Below are positions 26,701 through 38,700 of a DNA stretch of 64,000 bases, piece by piece. Positions within the stretch are counted from its first letter, which is position 1. Every line of letters starts with the position of its first letter. The notes beneath the pieces were generated by a model. That model was not told the origin of the DNA. It did no database searches and saw only the letters and a list, made by a program, of their open reading frames with translations. The translations under genes and the position numbers were made by a program. The stretch lies in assembly GCF_963678635.1 (NCBI RefSeq), contig NC_087068.1:30630318-30694317 (forward strand). The letters run 5' to 3'. Source of the stretch: Symsagittifera roscoffensis. Taxonomy: Eukaryota; Xenacoelomorpha; Acoela; Convolutidae.

Positions 26701-29700
26701 AAAAAGTTCGAAATTCTCAACCAAAATTTAACCCCAAAAATGGGTCATTTTGGCGTTTTTCAATTAATAAAAAATTACGCTGAAGCTACTTTGGTAATTG
26801 ATGAGAAATATATATATCACAAGAAGCCTGTTACACAGCCCAGCAAAGTTCCAGAAAAATTAAATCTCCAAAAATCTAAGTAAATTGTTTAAAATTTGTT
26901 TTTAAGCAAAGATTTTGGGTTTTATAAAGTAAAAATCACATTTTTTGACTATCAAGCTAAAATATTTTCTCTTATACATGTTTTTGGAGATTTAACTCTT
27001 CTAGAACTTAGTTGAGCTGTGTGAAAGGCTTTTGTGATATATATTTCTCATCAATTAACAAAGTAGTTTCCGCGTAATTTTTGATTAATTGAAAAAAACC
27101 AAAAGGACCCATTTTTTGGGTAAAATTTTGGTTGAGAATTTCGGAGAAAAAATTGCAGCATATTAATTCGAATGACACTCTAAGCAACTTTGGTTTCACC
27201 TTTTGTCTAAGCTTAACCCAAGTTGAGAAAAATGTTTTGTCCGGATAAAGTTTTGTTCATTTTGTCCGGATAATTCAAATCAGCACTGTAGTCCTTGAAA
27301 GCTTCGAGCTTGACTTTTTTCGGCGTTTTGCACAACTGTTTGGACAGTTCAAACGAACATTGAAAAACAATTGGCTGCAAAAATTGGCTGCTAAAGGTCG
27401 GATTTATGTCAAAAATTTAAAATTTGTCTGTTATGTGTTATTGTTAATGTTATTAACAATAAATTGTGCCTACAATATTCTGTTCCGCTGTAACAAATTA
27501 TTAAACTTGGGTCAATCGTTTTTGCAAAAACGTTCGTGCAACTAGCCATTCTGCAACTGTCCAAAAAATTGCGCTGTTCTACTTTTTGCTTACTTATTTA
27601 TTTAGAAAAAAACGGATCTGCTGAAGTATCTACTAGAGAATCTCCACCCCGTAAAATAAACACAGTAAAAGAGCACTAGAATCGCATGAACAAAAAGTCA
27701 GTGATGATCATTTTATTTAGACATGCAATCACTCTAAATCGAGAGGGAGCGTAGCAATAAACTCGTGTGCAGATATGCATGAGCAGTATCGTTACAAAAA
27801 GCACTCAATTTTTGAAATAAAATTAGCCTAAAGAAACGTAGAGCAAATAAGCGTGCAGTTTTTTTCTGAAAAACGCTTGCTATCTGAGTAAACATAATTG
27901 AGTAAAAACATCTTGAAGTAGCGAGCGAGTTAGCTATATTCTTTTAGAGAAGAATGCCATAAACATACATTTTGCGAAAAGAGTCCAGTTGTAGCAAAAA
28001 TATAAGAGTTCAGTTCCACAAAGAATTGGAACCGGGCCCGGGCTTGATTTTCAAAAGAGTTCACACCTTTCACACTTCTTTTATCACCTTTCACACTTCA
28101 CACCTGTTGAGGCTTCAGTTCGCTCCTTTAGCACTTTTTTTCGCACGTTTTAACACCTTTTTGAGTTCATTGACAACGTTTGATGTATTGACAGCTTACT
28201 GCACAGAGACTCAATAACACCTTTCTGATATGTTATATCAAGCACACGCATTTACGAATCTTATTCAATCACTTTCAACTGTTACTGCTGTTTTGGTCTA
28301 CTTGAATTTTGAAACAGTTTGATGGCTAGGTTTATAAGTTCATTGATGTCATTGTGCAATTCTTCGATGTCATTGTGCAATTCTGATTTTAATTAACTAG
28401 AAACAACCATATTCATGACAACTTTAAACGCGTTTTATTAAATTTATATCGACCTTAGACAAAAAAATTTCGAGTTGGTTGGAGTTTTTAATTTATAATG
28501 ATGCAAAATTTGTTTAAAAATCTTCCAACCGCAAACTTTACTCCAAAGAATCTATAAGAAGCTAAAACTGACCCTGTTTTGGAATGAAATTTTGGGTCCA
28601 AGTTGCACACAATAAGTTGTATAAAAATTTCAGTAAAACGTATGCAAACTCCATCTAATATCAAGCTAAATTGACTGGCTCCGCGACAAGCGTGTCAGTC
28701 AGAATAAGTCAAGACCTGAAGAGACTTCATAAACTGGTTTCCATAAACCAACCACAAAAAGTTTTGCCGCTGCTTCGATTGTTGAAAAACTATTTTATAC
28801 TCCGTGCCTCCAGTGTAAGAGTAAACATCCATTCTGGAGTTGTTCTATTTTTAAGGAAAAGACCCCAACCCAACGGGCTCAGTTCGCCGCTCAAAATTGG
28901 TTGTGTTTTGCTTGCTTGCAACCTGACCACATGTTTAGGAAATGCCCTAAAGCCTGCAAATGGAATAAGCTTGGTTGTGAAAGCACCCATAATGTCTTGT
29001 TGCGTGGTGCTGACAAAATTTTGCAAACAAAGAGGTAAACATTAGCAGTAACACAAGCCAAAGAAGTTCAAACAAAGCCGCCACGTCGAGTTGGACTAAA
29101 CTGCAAACTTCGTCGTCGAACGTAGCCGGGTCGCCGTCTTACAAGAAACTCAACGTGCCTTCTTCCTGCGCATCGATTGGAAATAGGTTCAAGCACAGAC
29201 ACGGAACCATTGCTCTTGTAATGTGCCACTCCTGCTGTACCTACTCATGAGTCTCGGCGGGCCTTGCACAGTGTTTAAATTTAACTAAGGCAAAATCTGG
29301 ATATTCTGGTAAACGGGTTCAATTCGACGAAATCTGTTTCCAGGCAACAAGCGGAGGTGAAAATAATTGCGAAATTTGACCACCATGAGTACTCGTTTAG
29401 GGTTACGCCGTTTGTCAAAAACAGTTTGAGCGTTGGTTCCATAAACATTGACGTTCACAAGATAGGTTTCCATATCTACAGCAATTAAATCTATTATCTA
29501 CAACCAGATTGGATGATACTGGGCCAGGATGTCTTTCATGCAATCAAACCTCTCGAATACTTCCAAGGAGGAAATCAAAATACTTCTGTTGCTATCCGTA
29601 TGCTTACTGGCTGCATTCTCAGTGGCCCGCTTCCCTCACCATTTGGTGTTCGGGTCACCATTTTCAAGTGCAAATTTGAAGACGTAGCACTTGCCTACCA

Positions 29701-32700
29701 AGTGAGGAAATGGTACGAGCTAGAATCATATGGCACATTTGAACAAACTGATCCCCGTTCCGCACCTGATAAAAGTGCTCAAAAAATTCTTGATTTTGCT
29801 ACGCTTAAAGACCGCAGCCGTTATATTGTCGAAATGCTCTGGGTTGAAGACATCTTTCCTCTTTTCGATAACTTTAATGCTTCGCTAGTCCAGTTCAAGT
29901 CTCTTCAAAAGGCTCTGGAGAAAAACTCAAACCTGAAAACTCAATACGCATCAGATAATTGAAGTGATTAAGAGAAAGGTTATGTAGTCCCGGTTAGCCA
30001 TCACGGCTCAAAAAAACCGATCGGACCGAGAATGGTACATTCTGCACCACCCAGTTTTAAAACTGAACAAACCCGGCAAAGTTCGGCGAGTTTCTAACGG
30101 TGCTTCCAAGTTTCACGGCAAATCACTCAATAACTCCCTTCTCGTTGGCCCCGATCTGCTGCAGAACCTGTCAATTTATCTAATGCGCTTCTGAGAGCAC
30201 AAATACGCAGTTTTTGCAGATATTAAAGACCTTTTTATGCAGGTTGAGTTACTAGAAAGCGATCACCGTTCCTTGCGTTTTTTTTGACTGGAGGACCCTA
30301 CATCAGATGTGAGTGTATTTCAATATACAGGTGGACAACCAACAATATTATCCTGAAGCCGCTTACGCCGTGCTAAACAATGTTTACATCGATAACTACC
30401 TTGGGTGTGTGAAAAATTGACAAACTGCTTTAAAGTTAAGTCGCAGTTTAGTTGAACTGCTTAAATTGGGTGGGTTTAATGTTACAAAATTTATTAGCAA
30501 CATTCCCAATTTGCTTGAGTAAATTTGCATGAGTAAATTCGCCTGGATGGTCCTGTCTGATTCCAATTGAGAGTTTAGAGATCTCTTCGAACTTTCCGTG
30601 CACTGCAGTTTCGACTGACTTTACCTTCCATTGGGAGGAGTATAGCTTGTTCTCCAAGACAATGCGGGTGCTCGCATACGTGTTGAGACTCTCACCTAAC
30701 AGAGACGTTTCAGAACGCCAGATAAGGCCATAATTGATCCAGCAGAGCTTGTCCTTCCAAAGTGTTTCAATTTTTGCATTCGGAGTTTTTGCCAGCTGAG
30801 TGTATGCAATCACCAACTGGAAAACATGTGAAAACCTGGAGCCGTATATCATCGTATGCGCCTTTTGTCGGACCGAACTGTTTGATTAGATTTGCTAGCC
30901 GTATCCAAAGTCTCTCCGCAACCGCGTTCGAAACTCGTCATCCATTAACTTTGGATATCCGCCATCGCTTTTTTTTCATATTAAGCGCAAACAACAGTGC
31001 ATCAGCTACCTCCGTTCCGTCATTCATCTACAATTTGTTCTACTACGCTTGAGATCTGCACTAAGAGCTATTGAAACACAGTGCATGAGCTGTAAAAAGC
31101 GAAAAGCAAAAATCGTTACTCCAATGATGTCTCACCTTCCTGTGGAGCGTCTATGTAACCGCCAGTCACTGTTCTCGAAAAGCGGGGTCGACAATTTTGA
31201 ACCATTTTCTGTAACCATTCGTCGATCTTCCGAGAAATGCTATGAATTTCTATTTACTTGCTCAACGACTAGCGAAATTCACTTTGAGTTGATTCTATCC
31301 ATGGCCACAATTTCATGTGTGATGGCTATCAAGCGCTTGATCTCTAGGCGAGGATGACCCTTGATAATTTGATCGAGCAATGGAACGAACTTTATAGGAG
31401 CCGAAAAAAAGCTTCTTCTGTGCATCAAAGACTGGAACGCTCGTACACAAAGGCATTAAGTGGAAGCATAATCCACCTAGCAAACCACATCAAGGTGAAG
31501 CATGGGAGCGAAGGGTTCGCAGTTGTAAGCGCGTGTTTTATGCAATCTTAGGGTCAAGAAAATTGACTGACAAGATTTTGAACACAATTATGTGCCTAGT
31601 TGAAGGTTCACTTGACGCCCGTCCGCTCACCCCTGTTTATGACGACCCTGATAGTCTTGAGGCTCTGACGCCGAATTTTTTGTTTAGGTCAGCACCGACT
31701 AACGTTTCCCTCTCTGAGGTCAAGCGGAAACTATTCTCACATTAAACGCTACGCCCGTGCGCAGTCTTACGCAAACGCAATGTGGCAGCCGTGGTTAAGT
31801 GAGACTGTCCCGACACTCAATAGGAGAGTTAGTGGCATGCTCCTCCTGGAGATTCTTTGATAATGGGAGATTAAGTGTGGTTAGTCGAATCGACTAGCCC
31901 TAGGGGCAACTACCCACTAGCAGCCATAATGTCGCTAAACTACGGCAAAGACAACACTGCCCAAAGACAACACGGCCAACTACAGCCGGCCGCTCGTTAA
32001 GCTCGTTCCGGTTCTCGCTCCTCCTACATCAAGTTGAAAGTATGAAAGCTTGTATAGTAAAAATTCACTACAGTTGCTTGGCAATACCAGCTATATGGCC
32101 CAGCGTATACATAGTGCGTTCCGAGGAGTTCGGCGTGGGTTCGTTTCTTGCCTAAGTCGTTTCATTTGAGAATCTCAGTTCAGGCGAACCTTATGGAACA
32201 TAAAAAGCTAATATTTCATTCGGTTCAATTTTTTGCATTTGAGTTTCTGTTATTTCAGCTGCGTGAACTCAATTTTAATTCATTGTGAAAAAAAACCACA
32301 AAAATCACCAAATCAGCGCATGAACAACCTCATTGTTTTTGACTTGGTACGTTTAATGTTGATGATAATTCCATGCAAAATAATTTACTAAAATTTGCCG
32401 CTTACTGATTCTCTTGAATTAAGCTGATTTTGTTTCCTGTTTTTATTCGAGTTATGAAAAAGGCCAGAAGAAATGCTGATTAGACTATTCGATCAAAAAA
32501 AAAAGATCACATGGAATTCGGTTTGCAATCAAAACTAATTTTGTTGAAAATGTGTAAATATTTAGTTATTTCAATTTTAAAGTCATGAGGCTACAATTTT
32601 TTTCAATTATGCGTGAACCAGATTGATAATTCCATTCAATATTTTCATCTGAATTTAACCGTTGAAAATTCAATTGATGATTAAAAATCGTAAACTGAAA

Positions 32701-35700
32701 TTACTGATTCTCTCTTTTTATTTGAAATACGAATCAAATTCATCAAAGGAAAATGATCGACTTCTAGTTTCAGATTTGAATTTTATTTCAATTTTCCAAG
32801 CGGACAATGAAAACTTGCCTATTGATCCAGTTGTCTCAATTTGGGTTAATTTCATCCAAAAAAGTTCCAAACCCAAATTATTTTTTAAATTCAGAAAGCT
32901 TAAGGCCATGAATTGTTCTAAAAGGCCATTCAGTTTCAAACGTAGAAGTTCTTTTGAATAACAAGTCACTAACTTTAATATGTTTTGTTGCGTGCATTTT
33001 CTTTTTTCCAACTGTCTGTTGGCAATGTTAATAACTTGTTTGACATTTTTTGTAGATCATAATTTTCTCAAAACTTGCTGGGTTTTTTTAAAAAGTCACT
33101 TAAAAACTTGCTCGGTAATTTTTGTGGCATTTTTTTTCGACTTTCCGAAAAATTAAAATTAACCTGAATTTGGTGTTTTTTCCAGACAATTTTAAACATG
33201 ATAATTTTGGCGGAATTTTTTTTAGCAACTAAGAAGTGTTGAGTTATTTAGCTGAATTTTACAAAATTATTCACCTGTGGTTTTTTTCTGAATTTTTGAG
33301 GGTTTTTAAATAGCCAATTTGGCTTATTTGGGACGATTAACGCACGATATATTTCGCTCTATAGAGCGTTAGCGACATAATGATCCGGCTCAAAAAAATT
33401 TTCCAAATTGATTTAAGACGGTTAATTTTTCTATTTTTTTTACTATTAACTATCAGCAAAATCTATCACTTAAGATTTTAAATGATGGCGTGTGGGGGTA
33501 TGATTTTCAAAAAATCTCAAACAAAAACTGAAATTCATTTTTTCCTGAATATCTTCAAAATTATTTGAATAAAAACTAATTCCCCTTGACCTTATAGTGC
33601 AGAAGCAACTTTCAGCGTTCCGTTCTGATACGAGCAGTCTCGTTAGTATAGTTTTTGTTTAGGCAATAGAAGCCACAAATTGCTTAACAGATTTTGGGTC
33701 TGAATTACGATCAATAAGTTGCACCATAATAATTATAATAATAGAGCAATTCCCTTGTGTTTAGTTAATAATTTTACACAACACTATGAGAGCATAATTG
33801 GGCCTAGAGGTTCGCACAGGTGTCTCAGAGCGGGAAACAATTGGTAAATATTTGACACTGGGTCAGAAATAAATTCTTATTATTTCAAATTAGATCATGT
33901 GACCACTTAAATTTCAACTTATATTGGTTTTCGCCAAAAAATGAGAAAAAGAAAATTTATATGAAAAAAAGAACAAAAAAACATACGGATCTTACCTAAT
34001 TAATAGAAAATAATTCTTGAGAGGTCTTCGTTCTTCAGGATGTAGCTGTCTAAAAAGTTATGATTGAATAAATTTACTTTGTGGGAGAAAATTCTATATG
34101 TTTTCAAGAAAATTAGGATGTCAATCTAGGATTATGTTTAGCATTTTTGCTAGCCTATTCTTGTTGAACTTGTTTGCGGCCCTTTTCTAACAATTTCAAC
34201 TCAAACTGAATAAACTGAATTTAAAATTGCCAGTTTCTAACTAATAATTTCAATCAGTTGTGCCCCGCGGAGATGCTTTTCTACTTGTTGTTCCGGTTTA
34301 AGTATTTGCGCTCGATGGGGTTTTTATTCTCCAGACAAATTTTGATTTTTAAATTTTGCGTCACTTTTCTGCCGGGCAGCTAGTAATGCTCAAAGTTAGG
34401 GCTCTTTTTCCTCCTCTGTAAGTTTTTACTCATGATATTTTGTTCCTATTATCCAGTTGTTACAAAAGTTGAAAAACACATACTATAGAAAAAGCATGTG
34501 GGGTAAGGAAGGTTGTCAGATGGAAAACGTTTATTTATTTTTCCCCCACGGGCAAGAGCTACTTTTGCTGTTATGAGAAGTATTACAATGTTAAGTATGA
34601 CGACAAATATGTTTCTTATGACGTAATTGCCTATTGATCCAGTTGCCTATTGATCCATTTGTCGGAATTTGGGCTAACTTCATCCTAAAAAAATCCAATC
34701 CTATTTTTTCAAATTCAGAGAGAATTAAGGCCATGCATTGCTTTATTTTTTTTCAAAAACTGAAGTTATTTTGAATAACAAATCGCTATTTTTAATATGT
34801 TTTGTGGAGTTCATTTTCTTTTTTTTCAACTGTTTGTTGGCAATGTTAATAATTTGTTTGACAATATTTTGTAGATCATGTTTTTCTCAAAATTTGCTGG
34901 GTTGAATAAAAATTTTGCTTATTAAACCTGCTCAGTAATTTTGGTAGTAGTTTTTCCGATTTTCCAAAAAATGACGGTTTTTTATCCAGACAAACTTTAA
35001 CTTGACAAATTTAGCGGAATTTTTTTTAGCAACTAAGAAATGTTAATTTCTTGAGCTCAAACTTACAAAATTGTTCACCTATAATTTTTTCCCTGAAATT
35101 TTGAGGGTTTTTAAATAGCCAATTCGGCTTATTTGGGACGATCTATCGAGCGTTAGCCTTATACTGATCCGGCTCAGAATTTTTTCCAAATTGATTTGAG
35201 ACAGGCTCATTTTTCTAACTTTTATTACATTTTACTAAAAGCAAAAATATCACTTAAGATTTTATATGATGGCATGTGGGGGTTTGATTTTCAAAAAATC
35301 TCAAACAAAACCTGAAATTCTTTTTTTATTATTGTCTTCAAATTTATTAGATTAAAAACTAATTCATAGACATTATAGTGCAGAAGCAACTTTCAGCATT
35401 CCGATCTGATACGAGCAGTCTTGTTAGTATAGTTTTTGGTCAGCCAATAGAAGCCACAAATTGCTTAACAGATTTTGGGTCTTAATTACGACTAATAAGT
35501 TGCACCATTATAATAATAAATTTAATTTAAATTGCTTTCAGGCAATTCTTTTGTGGGTAGTTAACAATTTGACTCAACACTTTTCACTGCCTATGAGAGC
35601 ACAATAGGACCTACAGAACCGCTCAGAGGAGTCTCAGAGCAGAAAATCATATAGTAAATTAGCTTTCTATTTTTTCTTTTCCGCACGGGCTAGAGCTAGT

Positions 35701-38700
35701 TTTGGCGTTATGAGAAGTATTACAAAGTTATGTATGGCGACAAGTATGTTTCTTATGACCTAATTAGTCTGCATGTCAATTTTCAAAAAAATCAGACAAG
35801 GTTTAGAAAAATTTTGTTTCTAAAAAGTTCACATGCGGTGAAGAGCCACATTTTTGTCTCTTTTTTTGGGTTGTTTTGTCAATTTGTTTCAAACAATGTT
35901 TTTCATCGACGTTCAACGGTAGAATATTGAGGGCTTAGCCCTGATACGAGCACTCTTCTTCTCATCTAATGTCTACTTCTTGAGTTCTACTTGTGCCTTT
36001 GTTATAGTATTTTGTTAGTCTAAGCAAAGTTTTCGGCTATCCGAGGAGCTTTATTTGGCTACCAGAGTATGTTTCAATAACAGCAGCGTTATTGAATAAA
36101 ATTTCTTTATACGCAATTGGTCTGTTTTTTTAATTCAAAACAAGCTGGCAAAATTGAACTGAGCTCGTATCATATAAAAACTCTACATCGTATTTATTGT
36201 TTATTCTAAGTAACTGCAATTTTTGTGGCTGTCAAGATTGTCCTCAAACTTTTCCTCACATTTTTTTGTTTTTATTTCGTCTTCTGCTTTGGCATCTGAT
36301 TCTGTCTTATCCCTGAGATTTTCCTCATGTTCGCAGTCTTCTTTTTCGGATTCGACCGTTTTATTCTCCCTAAAACACAAACCAGATTGAAATATTTAGT
36401 TAAATAATTGTACGAGACTATCACGAGACGATATTATACAAAAAGGTCTTTTATACAAACTAACAGTTTAGATTTTCCAGCTCTTATAGTGGATATACTT
36501 CAGTTCGTGCAAAGCATGGCTAAATTTGGTTTCTTAATTGTACAAATTTCTCTCACCCCGATGTTCCATCAGCAACAAGAGACACCACTCCGCCTATGCC
36601 ACTACCCGCGGCAGCACCAGCGGCAACTATTGTCCCCGACGCAGCAGCCGACAACCCAAGGGCACCGACCGACTGGCAAATAGCAAATATACTGCCGGAC
36701 ACAACTGCAGGGCCCTGGATGGCGGCAGCAATCGATCCAGCGGCTACTCCGGCCGCCGTGAACCCGACTGCTCCCAGTACGAATGGTGCGGCAATTACAG
36801 CGCCTAATCCAGTGGCGGCGCCAACCCCGACGCCGATTCCAATGCCAATTAACTTGTTGCGCTTGCTGTTTTTTGAGTTCTTGGCAGGGTTCTTGGAACA
36901 CATTTGCAATTCTTCTGATAGAACAAACTAGCGTTGATTTGAAATCAAGAAATGTAGATGTGCCAAGAATTGAGTCGAAGAGGTCGAATGCTAAAACAAA
37001 CTAAATGTTAACGTAGAGTTATTTGGTGGCGAATACTGTTCAACTCGGTGGCCAGTCAATAAGCAGAATGGTCTAAGAGCAGAATGGGTCCAAGAGCAGA
37101 AAAATAGAAAAATATCAACTTCTATAAACTAATCGGTAAAATAATTATCAGAAATGTCAATAATAGCAAAGCAACGAACATTTTATGCATAATTTGAGCA
37201 ATTTAATCAATTTTAAAAAATTAATAAAAAAAACTTCAGGAAATTAGTCAATTCATGCGTAATTTATTCGTATTCTTGGTATTTTTGACGATTCTAATAA
37301 CTGTTTTATCAATTAGCCTGTATAAACCAAAATAAGTCAATATTTTTCTGCTTTTCTGCTCTTGAACCTTTCTGCTTATTGCTCCGCCTCCGTTCAACTC
37401 AAACTCAAACTCAAACTCATCTGATAACTGCTAACTCAAACTGGTAACTCAAACTCATTTGTTTACGTTGCCGGACTTTATTGAACGTTGCTAGGGGTGC
37501 TACCCGGTTCGAAGTCCGCGACTTAAGAAAAGACTTTTTAAGTCCGCGCCGGAGGCGGAGCAATAAGCAGAATGGTCTAAGGGCAGAATGGGTCTAAGAG
37601 CAGAAAAATACTAAAATACACAAAAAAGTTGAATTATATGGTAAAATCTATACGCAAATAATAGAATAATGAAAATTGTCAGTAAAGTGAATAAAAAAAA
37701 CATCAGTTTGAGTAAATTTTTTTTTCAAATATTTCGGCAAATTTCAGCGATTCCATTCCAATAAGTCTTCAGCGAAATATGGCCGTCCAAATAAAAGTTT
37801 TTTAGCTGAATAATTTTCGTATCCAGTTCACGAAACACTCGTTTTTTTCGGCGGAACCTCACCACGGCAAATTTCTCAAATTTCTTCTCTTGACTCCAAT
37901 TCTTGAATTGTTAACTTTTTTAGGACAGTCCAAAAATTTGGTTTTTGGACTCCAATTAGATCGTTCCAGCCTCTGTTCCAGTTTTCGCACTTATTGGTCG
38001 TTCGAATATCCACAGGGCGGTCCAAAACGTTCCATAAATCCATTGAAATTGGACCCAAAATCCAAAAATTCCAAACAATCAAAAAATTTTCCAATTTTTT
38101 CGCAAGAATTGATTTTTTCTTGAGTTTCTTTTTGATAATAAGCCATCGCCATGCTTATCTCGTTAACACGTAAATATGCGAGACTGAAAAGTTTTCTGGC
38201 AATATCTTGAAATTTTTTGTCCGTTTTGTAATTGTAATCGCAACTTAGTCCAAACTCTTGAATTTTTCGGTAGATGCATTGCGAAAAATGAAACCAGCAT
38301 CCAAATGTGCCGAAGCATGGAAAACTTCTCGAGTTGCTGGTATTACCCCGGTTTCATAATCGGTTACTATGGTGTCGGGGATCAAGGGAAGGCCGACTAT
38401 TTCGTTGCATTTTCCGGTCAAAAATACCTTTCCAAGCATGAGCCGACCCGAAGATGGTGTAGATTTGAAGAAAGATGGGGCGGTTTTGAAAGTTCTAATA
38501 CACAAAACTTTTTGGCTTCTCACCAAAAAATCAAGACCCTGTTTGGTACCATAAATCAATATACCTTGAAAATAGGCCCTGTTTGGTACTATAAATCAAC
38601 ATAGTAGAAAATCTTGACGATTCAGAAACATTGTCCATGATCCTTCAAGTTTAATATCTTCAAAATTTTCGGCGGCTTTGGTAAATTTTTGGTCTGTTTT

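Larger units (their letters stand above)
28780..31760 (+). mobile_element. Degenerate BEL/Pao LTR retrotransposon internal region
   Basis: Pieces in shifting frames follow BEL/Pao order. The zinc knuckle pair comes first, with CLQCKSKHPFWSC and then WLCFACLQPDHMFRKC at about 28805-28960. The protease-end motif DWMILGQDVFHAIKPLEYF is near 29505-29560. RT begins YILHHPVLKLNKPGKVRRVS at about 30025. Integrase pieces end in RPLTPVYDDPDSLEALTPN at 31620-31670. Stops and frameshifts are frequent and the LTRs were not identified. The gag start is missing or too diverged. Confidence 0.85.

Noticed and set aside
30448-30852. 134-codon minus-strand ORF
   Set aside because: It is antisense to the BEL/Pao RT-RNase H region, whose sense fragments can be read on the + strand. 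I see no independent family.
36596-36931. + strand Pro/Ala-rich ORF (111 codons)
   Set aside because: It is the shadow of the IFI27-like exon on the opposite strand; Gly/Ala codons read in reverse give Pro/Ala.
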